Shown here one piece after another: positions 53,212 to 62,318 of a stretch of 64,000 bases of DNA. The notes beneath the pieces are model-generated. The model made no database searches and was not told the DNA's origin. It saw only the letters and a list, made by a program, of their open reading frames with translations. Source of the stretch: an uncultured Pelagibacteraceae bacterium (GTDB lineage Bacteria; Pseudomonadota; Alphaproteobacteria; Pelagibacterales; Pelagibacteraceae); assembly GCA_902616675.1 (NCBI GenBank), contig CACMTV010000002.1, positions 1 to 64,000 of the forward strand, in the 5' to 3' direction. The first letter of the stretch is position 1. Each line of letters starts with the position of its first letter. The position numbers and the translations under genes are program-made.

Positions 53212-54118
53212 ATTTTTGTTAAAAAAAAATTTTAAAGTTCATGGTTTAGTCAGGAAATCTGCTACTGGAAATTTAGGAAATATAAAAAGTATTCTTCAAA
53301 ACTCCAATTTTACTATTCACCATGGTGATTTACTAGACTTAATTTCTATACAAAACATAATTGCAACTTTAAAACCTGATGAAATTTATAACTTCGCTGA
53401 TCAAGATCACGTGCGATGGAGTTTTGAATTACCCGCTTATTCTTTTGATGTTACAGGAGCATCTGTAGTTAAAATTTTAGAAATTATAAAAAATTTTTCA
53501 CCCAAATCAAAATTTTTTCAACCATTGTCATCTAATATATTTGGAAACAGTAAAAGGAAAAAACAAGATGAAAAGGAGCCATTTACACCTTTAAGTATTT
53601 ATGCTTTAGGCAAGGTGTCCGCTTATTATGCATGTGAAATGTATAAAAAACTTTATAATATGAAAATCTACGGAGCAATTTTTTATAATCATGAGTCTGA
53701 GTTTCGACCAGAGGAATACGTCACTAGAAAAATTACTAAATCTGTAGCAAGAATTTTCTATGGTAAACAAAAACAATTAGTCTTGGGTGATATTAGCTCA
53801 AAGATCGATTGGGGTTATGCAGGAGACTATGTCGAGGCTGCATACAAAATAATGCAATTAAAAAACCCTGACTTTTTTATAATAGCTTCTGGTAAAGGTT
53901 ATACTGTTGAGTTTTTTTTGAAAAAATCTTTTGAATATGTTGGTCTTGACTATAAAAAATACATAAAAATAGACAAGAAACTTTTTAGATTAAAAAAAAA
54001 TGCCACTTTAATTGGCAATATAAATAAAGCAAAAAGGTTTATTAAGTTTAAAAATAAAACTAATATAAATAAATTGATTGCTTTAATGATGGAGAATGAT
54101 CTTAAACAAGAGCAATAA
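53147..54118 (+). CDS. Gmd-like NAD-dependent epimerase/dehydratase, active-site Glu replaced
   Basis: A 323-residue paralogue of gmd. The nucleotide motif GVTGQDGSFLAKFLLKK is kept and so are Tyr152 and Lys156 in YALGKVSA. The dehydratase motif S-S-E of gmd is S128-S129-Asn130 here (QPLSSNIFGN), and the substrate motif reads NHESEFRPEEYVTRK. The loss of the catalytic Glu suggests a different reaction, for example epimerisation or reduction of a GDP-sugar made by Gmd and C-methylated by the upstream enzyme. It starts within the methyltransferase gene and precedes the tRNA gene. Confidence 0.75.
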   Translation: MPKKKKILILGVTGQDGSFLAKFLLKKNFKVHGLVRKSATGNLGNIKSILQNSNFTIHHGDLLDLISIQNIIATLKPDEIYNFADQDHVRWSFELPAYSFDVTGASVVKILEIIKNFSPKSKFFQPLSSNIFGNSKRKKQDEKEPFTPLSIYALGKVSAYYACEMYKKLYNMKIYGAIFYNHESEFRPEEYVTRKITKSVARIFYGKQKQLVLGDISSKIDWGYAGDYVEAAYKIMQLKNPDFFIIASGKGYTVEFFLKKSFEYVGLDYKKYIKIDKKLFRLKKNATLIGNINKAKRFIKFKNKTNINKLIALMMENDLKQEQ

Positions 54119-54174
54119 ATTTTAATAATGGAGACAAAATTAGAATTTAGTAGTATAAGTCAAAAACATTGTAC

Positions 54175-54251
54175 GGCGAGGTAGCTCAGTTGGTTAGAGC
54201 ACAGGACTCATAAGCCTGGGGTCGGCGGTTCGACTCCGCCCCTCGCTACCA
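54175..54251 (+). tRNA. tRNA-Met (CAT), elongator type
   Basis: A full cloverleaf: acceptor GGCGAGG/CCTCGCT (G1-U72 pair), D-arm AGCTCAGTTGGTTAGAGC, anticodon loop CTCATAA, T-arm GGCGGTTCGACTCCGCC and an encoded CCA end. It closely resembles the E. coli elongator tRNA-Met (TAGCTCAGTTGGTTAGAGCA and CTCATAA with GGGGTC variable loop) rather than tRNA-Ile2. The last anticodon-stem pair is A31-G39, a mismatch. It lies inside the glycan island on the plus strand. Confidence 0.96.
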
Positions 54252-54259
54252 AAAAAAGT

Positions 54260-55126
54260 ATGAAATTATCTTTTATAATTATTTCCTTTAAAAGCTATCA
54301 CTTATTAGAAAAATTATTAAGTAAAATACCAAGACAGCATGAAATAATAATTGTTGAGAACTCACTTGAGATGGAAACAAAATATAAAATTGAAAAAAAA
54401 TATAAAAATTCAAAAGTAGTAATCCCGAAAGAAAATCTAGGTTATGCGACAGCATTTAATAAAGCTTATAAAATGTGTAAAAATAATTTTATAATTACAA
54501 TTAGCCCTGATACAAAAATCGAAAAAACACTTTTTAAAAAAATTGAAAATTTACTTATAAAATTCAAAAATTTTTCCTTACTTGCACCTATTTACAGAAA
54601 TCAAGAAATATATCAAAATTTCGTTCCAATCTCTAAAATTCAAACTGTCCCAAAAATCAATAATTATAAATTCATTCGAGTAAAAGAAATAGACTGGTGT
54701 TTTTGTATACTTAATAAATCAAAACTTAAGGATAAAAAAATTTTAGACGAAAATTTTTTTTTATATTTTGAAACTATAGATATATGTAGAAAACTTTTTA
54801 AAAATAAAAAAGATATGTATGTTGTAAAAAATTTTAAATTTGACCATTTAGGAACTAGTTCATCACAAAAAAAATTTGATTATATAATTAAAGAAAACAG
54901 AAACTGGCATTTTAGTTGGTCTAAATTTTATTTTTATAAAAAAAATTATAGTTATTTGTTTGCGTTAAAAAAAATATTACCTAACGTGTATCAAAGCTTA
55001 GTTGGAGTAATATGGTGTATTTTAGTTTTTGAATTTAAAGATATAAAATTACATATTGCAAGTTTAAAAGGCTTATTGTCTGGTATCTTTTTAATAAAAT
55101 CACATTTCAGACCAAATTTAAATTAA
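54260..55126 (+). CDS. Glycosyltransferase family 2 (rhamnosyltransferase-like), copy A
   Basis: A 288-residue GT-A enzyme. SFIIISFKSYHLLEKLLSK, NLGYATAFNKAYK and IITISPDTKIEK carry the nucleotide-sugar and DxD-like sites, ILDENFFLYFETIDICRKL is the acceptor/catalytic region typical of rhamnosyltransferases. A terminal basic-aromatic stretch (NWHFSWSKFYFYKKNYSY) may bind the membrane. It begins nine bases after the tRNA and is paralogous to the gene at 57911. Confidence 0.85.
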   Translation: MKLSFIIISFKSYHLLEKLLSKIPRQHEIIIVENSLEMETKYKIEKKYKNSKVVIPKENLGYATAFNKAYKMCKNNFIITISPDTKIEKTLFKKIENLLIKFKNFSLLAPIYRNQEIYQNFVPISKIQTVPKINNYKFIRVKEIDWCFCILNKSKLKDKKILDENFFLYFETIDICRKLFKNKKDMYVVKNFKFDHLGTSSSQKKFDYIIKENRNWHFSWSKFYFYKKNYSYLFALKKILPNVYQSLVGVIWCILVFEFKDIKLHIASLKGLLSGIFLIKSHFRPNLN

Positions 55127-55136
55127 TATTAAAATT

Positions 55137-55952
55137 ATGACCAATCTTAAAATGTTTTGTATTACTTTGGAGCCTGATCATATTAAATATATTAAAAGTT
55201 TAAACTATACTCCTGTAGTCTTAGGTAACAAAAATCTTTCTCAAAATTGTTTTACCGATAAAGATGGAGAGAATATATCTCATAAAAATAAATTTTATGG
55301 TGAGTATACTTTCCATTATTGGCTATGGAAAAATCATCTAAATAAAATAGAGGAAAATTGGATAGGATTTTGTCAATATAGAAAATTTTGGTCATTAAAA
55401 TTTAGTTCCAACGATCAAATAAATTTAGATAATTTGAAAGACAAGGTGCTTAAAGAAATACCTGAAGAACTAGACAAGTACGAGGTAATTCTTGGCGACC
55501 CTTTTTTTGTTAATAAAAGAAAAACTATGAAATTTTTTAAAAAAGGACTCTCTTTGCTGATCTCAAATCCAAAATTTTTGTTTGACGATCAGGCTAGAAA
55601 TATTAAGTTCCATTTTGATCTTATGCATGGAAAAAATAATTTAGATAGAGCGATTGATTTACTAGATAAAAATAACAAGGAAGATTTTAGAAAATTTGTA
55701 AATGATGAGATCTCATTCAATCCTCACAACATGCTAATATGCAAATCTAAGAATTTATTAAATTCTTATTATAGTGACGTATTTCCTTGGCTGGAAAATT
55801 GTGAAAAATTGTTTGGCTTTAAAGATCTTAAAGGGTACGGATTAACAAGAATATATGGTTTTCTTGCTGAAAGATTTATGTCTTATTGGTTTAAAAAAAA
55901 TGCAAACTATAAAGAATTGCCAATTCTTTTTCACGACATAAGCGATATTTAA
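55137..55952 (+). CDS. DUF4422-type glycosyltransferase-like protein
   Basis: A 271-residue protein matching the capsular-polysaccharide DUF4422 layout: YGEYTFHYWLWKNHL with WIGFCQYRKFW is the signature, and EISFNPHNMLICKSKNLLNSYY and GLTRIYGFLAERFMSYWF lie in the second half. Such proteins resemble galactofuranosyl-type transferases. It overlaps the convergent rfbA by four bases. Function is likely in glycan extension. Confidence 0.72.
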   Translation: MTNLKMFCITLEPDHIKYIKSLNYTPVVLGNKNLSQNCFTDKDGENISHKNKFYGEYTFHYWLWKNHLNKIEENWIGFCQYRKFWSLKFSSNDQINLDNLKDKVLKEIPEELDKYEVILGDPFFVNKRKTMKFFKKGLSLLISNPKFLFDDQARNIKFHFDLMHGKNNLDRAIDLLDKNNKEDFRKFVNDEISFNPHNMLICKSKNLLNSYYSDVFPWLENCEKLFGFKDLKGYGLTRIYGFLAERFMSYWFKKNANYKELPILFHDISDI

Positions 55953-56815
55953 AAAATTAATTTTTTTAAGTATCTTGAATAATCGCAATTTCCATAAAAT
56001 TTGATACTTTCTAATATAACTTTTTTGTTTATCCACTTTTTTTTTAAAGCAATTTCTTCTAAACAAGCAATTTTGAAACCCTGCCTTTTTTGTATAGCAG
56101 AAACAAATGAAGTAGTATCATAATAATCATCAATAGATCCAGCATCTAACCAGGCACCACCTCTACCTAAAAATTCAGCATTTAATTTATTTTTTTTTCT
56201 ATATTTATTTAGCAGATCAATTATTTCTAATTCATTTCTTTTAGAAGGTTTTAAAGTTTTACTCAATTTTACTGCATTTTTATCAAAAAAATATAATCCT
56301 GTTACCGCTAGATTAGATCTTGTTAATGACGGTTTCTCTTTTAAACTAACTATTTTTTTATTTTTAATTGTGGCTATTCCATAAAGTTTAGGATTGCTAA
56401 CTGGATGTAAAAAAACTTTAGCTCCATTTTTAAGTTTTGAAGTCTTTTGTAATGTTTTTGTAAGACTCTGAGCATAAAAAAAATTGTCACCTAAGATTAA
56501 TGCAACATTATTATTATTAATAAATTTTTCCCCAATTATAAACGCCTCTGGTAAACCGTTAGGTTTTTGTTGTTCTTTATATTGTATTTTAATGCCAAAA
56601 TTTTCTCCATTTTTTAAAATTTTTCTGAACTGATTTACTTGACCTTTATTTACAATTATTAAAACCTCTCTAATACCAGCCAACATCAGTATTGATAAAG
56701 GGTAGTAAATTAATGGTTTATCATAAATTGGTAATAATTGTTTATTAACAGACTTTGTAATTGGACTCATCCTTGTACCTAGTCCACCAGCTAAAATTAT
56801 TCCTTTTTTTATCAT
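55949..56815 (-). CDS. rfbA: Glucose-1-phosphate thymidylyltransferase RfbA
   Basis: A 288-residue nucleotidyltransferase that makes dTDP-glucose. The N-terminal GIILAGGLGTRMSPITKSVN is the nucleotide-binding G-x-G-T-R motif; YDKPLIYYPLSILM, LILGDNFFYA and EKPSLTRSNLAVTGLYFFD follow the standard RmlA order. Its start overlaps the rfbB stop by four bases, giving an rfbBA unit on the minus strand. Confidence 0.93.
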   Translation of the reverse strand: MIKKGIILAGGLGTRMSPITKSVNKQLLPIYDKPLIYYPLSILMLAGIREVLIIVNKGQVNQFRKILKNGENFGIKIQYKEQQKPNGLPEAFIIGEKFINNNNVALILGDNFFYAQSLTKTLQKTSKLKNGAKVFLHPVSNPKLYGIATIKNKKIVSLKEKPSLTRSNLAVTGLYFFDKNAVKLSKTLKPSKRNELEIIDLLNKYRKKNKLNAEFLGRGGAWLDAGSIDDYYDTTSFVSAIQKRQGFKIACLEEIALKKKWINKKVILESIKFYGNCDYSRYLKKLIF

Positions 56816-57834
56816 ATATTTAAACCTAACCTATTAACATATAACTTCTTTGAAATGGAATTTATAAATTTTCTATTTTTTAAATACCATTCTACCGTTA
56901 AATTTAAACCCTTTATAAGACTAGTTCGTGATTTCCATTTTAATTTTTTACGAATTTTCGTACTATTAAGCGAATATCTAAAATCATGGCCGGGTCTGTC
57001 TTTAACAAATTTTATTTTAACTTTTTTTCCAAATTTAAAACCCTTTTTTTTAAAAATTTTTAATAAATTTTTAACCAAATTTAGATTTTTTAGGTTTATA
57101 TTAGAACCGACATTATAACTTTCTCCAATTTTACCTTTTTTAAAAATTTGATATAAAGCTTCGCAGTGGTCATCTACGAATATCCACTCTCTTGAATTAA
57201 GCCCTCTTGCATAAATAGGAAGAGGTTTATTTGACAATATATTTGTTATCATTTTTGGAATTAGTTTCTCAGGAAATTGGTACGGCCCATAATTATTACA
57301 ACAATTTGATATGACAGCTGGTAAGTTATAAGTTCTAACATATGATTTTATTAAATGATCAGCCCCAGCTTTAGTTGCAGAATACGGTGAACTAGGGTTA
57401 TAAGAAAACGTTTCGCTTGTTTTTTTTGTTTTAATGTCACCATAAACTTCATCCGTAGAAATGTGAACTAATTTAATTTTTTTGTTTTTTTTATTATTTT
57501 CTTTAATTACTTCTAATATATTAAAAACTCCTAAAATGTTTGAATGAATAAAACTGATTGGAGAGTCTATTGATCTATCTACGTGCGTTTCCGCAGCAAG
57601 ATTAAAAATACATACCGGTTTATATTTATTAATAACATTTTTAAGTTTATTTTTATTGTTGATATCGAATTTAAAAAATTTATATTTTTTTTTGGGTAAT
57701 AAACTTTGATTATATTTATTTGATGAGTATGTTAATTTATCTATATTAATAACAAAGTAATTTTTTTTTATTAAAAAATTTACCAAATTACTGCCTATAA
57801 ACCCAGAACCACCTGTAACCACTATTTTTTTCAT
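56812..57834 (-). CDS. rfbB: dTDP-glucose 4,6-dehydratase RfbB
   Basis: A 340-residue extended SDR. VVTGGSGFIGSNLV (about 4-17) binds NAD, FNLAAETHVDRSID and VHISTDEVYGD hold the catalytic Asp-Glu, and YSATKAGADHLI the YxxxK motif. It converts dTDP-glucose to the 4-keto-6-deoxy sugar used by RfbC and the C-methyltransferases. It is transcribed ahead of rfbA. Confidence 0.94.
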   Translation of the reverse strand: MKKIVVTGGSGFIGSNLVNFLIKKNYFVINIDKLTYSSNKYNQSLLPKKKYKFFKFDINNKNKLKNVINKYKPVCIFNLAAETHVDRSIDSPISFIHSNILGVFNILEVIKENNKKNKKIKLVHISTDEVYGDIKTKKTSETFSYNPSSPYSATKAGADHLIKSYVRTYNLPAVISNCCNNYGPYQFPEKLIPKMITNILSNKPLPIYARGLNSREWIFVDDHCEALYQIFKKGKIGESYNVGSNINLKNLNLVKNLLKIFKKKGFKFGKKVKIKFVKDRPGHDFRYSLNSTKIRKKLKWKSRTSLIKGLNLTVEWYLKNRKFINSISKKLYVNRLGLNI

Positions 57835-57910
57835 ATATGAATAAAGAATATTTAGTGTAATTGTGTTAAAATAAAGAATTATTTTATAAAATCAATTAAT
57901 TACATTAAAA

Positions 57911-58756
57911 ATGAGCAATAAAGATATCACAGTAATTATAACTTCATTCAAAAGTGAAAAAAAGATACTAAACTGTATAAATTCTTTAGGTGAAGATCTT
58001 AAAATAATTGTTATAGAAAACTCAAATGATAAAAAGCTTAAAAATAAATTAGAAATAAAATATACTAATTTGAAATGCATCTTATCTAACAATAATTTGG
58101 GTTATGCGAAAGGTAATAATCTTGGGCTTTCAATGGTCGACACTAAGTATGCTTTAATTATAAACCCAGATGCAGAAGTTGATAATCAAGCAATAAATAA
58201 TTTTTTTTTAACAGCAAAAAATAAACCTGACTTTGCAATTATTGCTCCCTTCATTCAAGAAGCAAGAATTAGTGAACCTAGCGAAAAAGAAAATAAAGGG
58301 GTTTATGAGGTTAAAAGTGTAAAGGGGTTTGCAATGTTTCTTAACTTAGATCAGTTTAAAGACATTGGATTTTTCGACGAGAATTTTTTTATATATTTCG
58401 AAGAAATAGATTTATGTAAGCGAATTGTTCAAAAAAAGAAAAAAATTTTTTTAGACACAAATATTAAAATCAAACATGCTGGCGGAACTTCACATGAAGA
58501 CTCAATTAATTTTGAGATGGAGAAATCTAGAAATTGGCATTGGATGTGGTCTTCATTTTATTTTCATAAAAAACACTACGGATATACTATTGCATTACTG
58601 AAAATTTTACCTAAATTTTTCTCTGCTATAATTAAAACTATCTATTTCAAAATAATTTCCAATAATGAAAAAAAAGAAATTTATTATTGTAGATTTGAAG
58701 GTATATTAAATTCAATTTTAATGAGAAAGTCTTGGTACAGACCAAAAATTAATTAA
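57911..58756 (+). CDS. Glycosyltransferase family 2 (rhamnosyltransferase-like), copy B
   Basis: A 281-residue paralogue of the gene at 54260. VIITSFKSEKKILNCINSL, NLGYAKGNNLGLSMVDTKYALIINPDAEV (with the acidic DxE) and NFFIYFEEIDLCKRIV match GT2 rhamnosyltransferases. The aromatic C-terminus NWHWMWSSFYFHKKHYGY mirrors copy A. The two copies flank the rfbBA pair and the DUF4422 gene. Different acceptors are likely. Confidence 0.88.
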   Translation: MSNKDITVIITSFKSEKKILNCINSLGEDLKIIVIENSNDKKLKNKLEIKYTNLKCILSNNNLGYAKGNNLGLSMVDTKYALIINPDAEVDNQAINNFFLTAKNKPDFAIIAPFIQEARISEPSEKENKGVYEVKSVKGFAMFLNLDQFKDIGFFDENFFIYFEEIDLCKRIVQKKKKIFLDTNIKIKHAGGTSHEDSINFEMEKSRNWHWMWSSFYFHKKHYGYTIALLKILPKFFSAIIKTIYFKIISNNEKKEIYYCRFEGILNSILMRKSWYRPKIN

Positions 58757-58794
58757 AGTTGATTTATTTGAATTAAAAATATAAATATTTTGCA

Positions 58795-59811
58795 GTGAAA
58801 AATAATCAATATAAAATTCTTGTCACAGGAGTAGCAGGGTTCCTTGGTTCACATTTATCAGAACAACTAGCGGCCTTAGGTCACAAAGTTATAGGAATAG
58901 ATAACATGAAAGGTGGGTATAAAGATAATATTCCAAAAGAAATAGAATTTCATAAAATTGACTGTTGTGATTTTGAAAAGGTCAAAAAAATTATGAAAGG
59001 GGTCCAAATAGTTTATCATTGTGCTGCTACAGCTCATGAAGGCCTGTCAGTTTTCTCACCTTATGAAATTACTAAAAATAATTATTTAGCTTCAGTTTCA
59101 ATTTTTTCTGCTGCGGTAAACGAAAAAGTTAAGAGAATTATTTTTTGCTCATCTATGGCACGGTATGGTTCCCAGGAATATCCTTTTACAGAAAAAATGG
59201 AACCTAAACCGGTTGATCCTTATGCGATATCAAAAGTTGCAGCAGAACAAGTTCTTATAAATTTGTGTAATCTAAATAAAATTGATTGGGTCATAGCTGT
59301 ACCTCATAATATTATCGGTCCAAGACAAAAGTATGATGACCCATTCAGAAACGTTGTCTCAATAATGATTAATAGAATGTTACAAGGCAAAGCTCCAATA
59401 ATTTATGGCGATGGAAAACAAACTAGATGTTTTTCTTATATAGATGATTGTTTGTCGTGTCTAATTCCAATGCTTGAAGATAAAACAGTGAATAAACAAA
59501 TAATAAATATTGGACCTGATGAAGAATTTATAACAATTAATAAAGTTGCTGAACTTTGTTCGAATGTAACTGGGATGAATTTACCTCCAATTTACAAAAA
59601 GGATAGACCTCAAGAGGTTAAGCATGCAATTTGCTCGGCAGATAAAGCGAGAAAGTTATTAAATTATAAAACAAAAGTTTCGCTCAAAGAAGGTATTCAA
59701 AAAACTTTTGAATACATAAAAAAAAGAGGTGTTAAACCTTTCGAATACCATATCAATTTAGAAATAAAAAACGATCTCACCCCTGATACTTGGACAAAAA
59801 AAGAAATCTAG
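58795..59811 (+). CDS. NDP-sugar epimerase/dehydratase (extended SDR)
   Basis: A 338-residue protein starting at a GTG. VTGVAGFLGSHLSEQLAA binds the cofactor, HCAATAHEGLSVFSP follows, CSSMARYG has the Ser and YAISKVAAEQ the YxxxK motif. IIYGDGKQTRCFSYIDDC is typical of UDP-glucose 4-epimerase-like enzymes. The sugar is unknown. It is the last glycan gene before the purine/MTA block and overlaps the apt stop by four bases. Confidence 0.88.
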   Translation: MKNNQYKILVTGVAGFLGSHLSEQLAALGHKVIGIDNMKGGYKDNIPKEIEFHKIDCCDFEKVKKIMKGVQIVYHCAATAHEGLSVFSPYEITKNNYLASVSIFSAAVNEKVKRIIFCSSMARYGSQEYPFTEKMEPKPVDPYAISKVAAEQVLINLCNLNKIDWVIAVPHNIIGPRQKYDDPFRNVVSIMINRMLQGKAPIIYGDGKQTRCFSYIDDCLSCLIPMLEDKTVNKQIINIGPDEEFITINKVAELCSNVTGMNLPPIYKKDRPQEVKHAICSADKARKLLNYKTKVSLKEGIQKTFEYIKKRGVKPFEYHINLEIKNDLTPDTWTKKEI

Positions 59812-60347
59812 TGACCAGGAAATTCTATTAAGCTTTCAGTAAAATAAGATTTTTTTTTAAGCAGGTTGTTACCAGGTAGATCGAATAAATTTATAACAAA
59901 GATAAAACCAGCTACTGTACCTCCTGATATTTCTATAATTTTTGCTGCTGCTTCAGCTGTCCCCCCTGTAGCTATTAGATCGTCTATAACCAATATTTTC
60001 TCCTTTTTTTCTATTGAATCTTTGTGTACTTCAATAGTAGCCTCACCGTACTCTAATTTAAAATCAACAGAATGTCTTTCTGCAGGTAATTTATTTTTTT
60101 TTCTTAAAAGTATTAAAGGTTTATTGAGCAGGTATGAGACAGCTGAAGCAAAAATAAAACCTCTAGATTCTATTGCTGATATTTTGTCAAATTTAATTTT
60201 TTTCGAAATTTCAACAATTCTATCTACTGTATAATTAAATGCTTCGGGATTTTTAATAAGAGTCGTGATATCTCTAAACAGTATTCCTTTTTTTGGATAA
60301 TCAGGTATTGATCTTATATATTTTTTTAAATTCATATTTAGCTTCAA
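59808..60347 (-). CDS. apt: Adenine phosphoribosyltransferase Apt
   Basis: A 179-residue type I phosphoribosyltransferase. The PRPP-binding loop VLVIDDLIATGGTAEAA (about 122-138) and the N-terminal DYPKKGILFRDITTLI are clear. It salvages adenine to AMP. It is divergent from mtnP, whose product is adenine, so the pair makes a logical salvage unit around a 31-base promoter gap. Confidence 0.94.
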   Translation of the reverse strand: MKLNMNLKKYIRSIPDYPKKGILFRDITTLIKNPEAFNYTVDRIVEISKKIKFDKISAIESRGFIFASAVSYLLNKPLILLRKKNKLPAERHSVDFKLEYGEATIEVHKDSIEKKEKILVIDDLIATGGTAEAAAKIIEISGGTVAGFIFVINLFDLPGNNLLKKKSYFTESLIEFPGH

Positions 60348-60378
60348 TATCTAGCAAAAAAAGGCTAAACATTAAATA

Positions 60379-61251
60379 ATGAAAAAAAGAATTCTCGGGA
60401 TAATTGGTGGTAGCGGACTTTATCAAATAGAAGGCTTAGAAAATATCAAGTGGAGAAAAGTAAACACGTCTTGGGGTGAACCATCAGACAGAATTTTATC
60501 AGCAACATTAAACAAAAAGGAAGTTTACTTTATTCCAAGACATAAAAGAGGACATAGAATAAGTCCATCAAATATAAATTTTAGAGCTAACATAGAAGCT
60601 CTTAAAAAAATGGGGGTAACAGATATTGTTTCAGTATCGGCTGTCGGTTCTCTTCAAGAACATTTAAAACCAGGTTCTTTCGTAATAGTTGACCAGTTTA
60701 TAGACAGAACTTTTGCAAGAATTAAAACTTTTTTTGATAAAGAAATAGTCGCCCATGTTTCGATGGCAAAACCAACAAGTCCAGCATTAATGAAATGCTG
60801 CGAGTCAGCTCTTGTAAAATCTCAAATACCACATCAGGTAGGGGGAACATATTTAGTTATGGAGGGACCTCAATTTTCAAGTTTAGCAGAATCTAAAATA
60901 TATAGAACTTGGAAAGCAGATGTAATTGGAATGACAAATATGCCTGAGGCGAAATTAGCTAGGGAGGCAGAAATTAGATATTGTACAGTTGCAATGGTTA
61001 CAGATTTTGATTGTTGGCATCCAGACCATGATGTTGTCGATGTTCCTACCGTTGTAAAAACTTTGCAGCAGAATGCTTCTAATGCTCAAAATATGATTAT
61101 TGAAATAATAAAAACTTTTGAATCTTTTAATACAAAAGGAGATCCTGCTAATGATTGTTTAGATACTGCAATAATTACACCAAAAAAATTTCAAACTAAA
61201 AGTACTGTTAAAAAGTTAAAACATATAGCTGGTAGAGTTTTAAAAAAATGA
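60379..61251 (+). CDS. mtnP: S-methyl-5'-thioadenosine phosphorylase MtnP
   Basis: A 290-residue purine-nucleoside phosphorylase family member. GIIGGSGLYQIEG, PRHKRGHRISPSNINFRANI and VVTVSAVGSLQEHL-like stretches are MtnP marks; MEGPQFSSLAESKIYRTW holds the methylthio pocket. It splits MTA into adenine and methylthioribose-1-phosphate. Four bases overlap mtnA. Confidence 0.93.
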   Translation: MKKRILGIIGGSGLYQIEGLENIKWRKVNTSWGEPSDRILSATLNKKEVYFIPRHKRGHRISPSNINFRANIEALKKMGVTDIVSVSAVGSLQEHLKPGSFVIVDQFIDRTFARIKTFFDKEIVAHVSMAKPTSPALMKCCESALVKSQIPHQVGGTYLVMEGPQFSSLAESKIYRTWKADVIGMTNMPEAKLAREAEIRYCTVAMVTDFDCWHPDHDVVDVPTVVKTLQQNASNAQNMIIEIIKTFESFNTKGDPANDCLDTAIITPKKFQTKSTVKKLKHIAGRVLKK

Positions 61252-62318
61252 AAATTGAAGGTAAGAATTACCGAACAATATGGTTTGAAAATAATGAAGT
61301 TAAAATCATTGACCAAACCAAACTTCCACATAAATTTATAATTAAAAGTTTAAAAAACATAAAAGATGCAATTAACGCTATAAAAACTATGGAGGTAAGA
61401 GGTGCACCTCTTATAGGAGCTACTGCGGCCTATGGATTAGTTCTGTCAATAATTGAAAAAAACGATTTATCCTTTTTAAAAAAATCAAGTGAAGACTTAA
61501 TTTCCTCAAGACCTACAGCAATCAATTTAAAATGGGCAGTAGATCGTATGATGAAAAAATTATCGGGAGTTAATAATAGTGATATTTTAAAAATAGCTTT
61601 GGATGAGGCAAAAGCAATTACAGAGGAAGATGTAGAGTTTTGTAAAAATATAGGAATTAATGGGCTAAAAATTATTGAGGATATATCAAAAAAGAAAAAA
61701 GATGTAGTAAATATTTTAACTCATTGTAATGCAGGATGGCTTGCCACAATAGATTGGGGTACAGCAACTTCTCCAATTTATCACGCTCACCAAAAAGGGA
61801 TAAAGGTACATGTTTGGGTTGATGAGACTAGGCCAAGAAATCAGGGAGCCAATTTAACTTCTTATGAACTGAACGAGGAAAAAATTCCTAATACTATTAT
61901 TACAGATAATACGGGAGGAATTTTAATGCAAAGAGGAAAGATCGATATGTGTATTGTAGGCACTGATAGAACTTTATCAAACGGAGATGTTTGTAATAAG
62001 ATAGGCACTTATTTAAAGGCATTGTCTGCTAAAGATAATAACATTCCTTTTTATGTTGCATTACCGAGCTCAACAATCGATTGGAATATTAAAGATCATA
62101 AAAAAATCCCTATTGAAGAAAGAAACTCCGAAGAATTGTCTCACATTGAAGGCGTTGATGAAAATAATAACTTTAAAAGAGTAAGAATTTACCCACAGAA
62201 AAGTAAGTCACTTAATCTAGCCTTCGACGTAACGCCTGCTAAACTAGTTACAGGATTAATTACAGAAAAAGGTATTTGTGAAGCTTCAGAACAGGGGTTA
62301 AAGGGATTATTTAATTGA
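61248..62318 (+). CDS. mtnA: Methylthioribose-1-phosphate isomerase MtnA
   Basis: A 356-residue isomerase of the eIF2B fold. MEVRGAPLIGATAAYG, LTHCNAGWLATIDWGT with the catalytic Cys, DETRPRNQGANLTSYEL and DRTLSNGDVCNKIGTY with the Asp are the active-site regions. It turns MTR-1-P into methylthioribulose-1-phosphate. It overlaps both neighbours by four bases, so mtnP-mtnA-aldolase are coupled. Confidence 0.94.
   Translation: MKIEGKNYRTIWFENNEVKIIDQTKLPHKFIIKSLKNIKDAINAIKTMEVRGAPLIGATAAYGLVLSIIEKNDLSFLKKSSEDLISSRPTAINLKWAVDRMMKKLSGVNNSDILKIALDEAKAITEEDVEFCKNIGINGLKIIEDISKKKKDVVNILTHCNAGWLATIDWGTATSPIYHAHQKGIKVHVWVDETRPRNQGANLTSYELNEEKIPNTIITDNTGGILMQRGKIDMCIVGTDRTLSNGDVCNKIGTYLKALSAKDNNIPFYVALPSSTIDWNIKDHKKIPIEERNSEELSHIEGVDENNNFKRVRIYPQKSKSLNLAFDVTPAKLVTGLITEKGICEASEQGLKGLFN

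Noticed and set aside
45493-59811. Prophage or insertion-element origin of the glycan island
   Set aside because: No integrase, transposase or terminal repeats are seen; only the tRNA hints at exchange.
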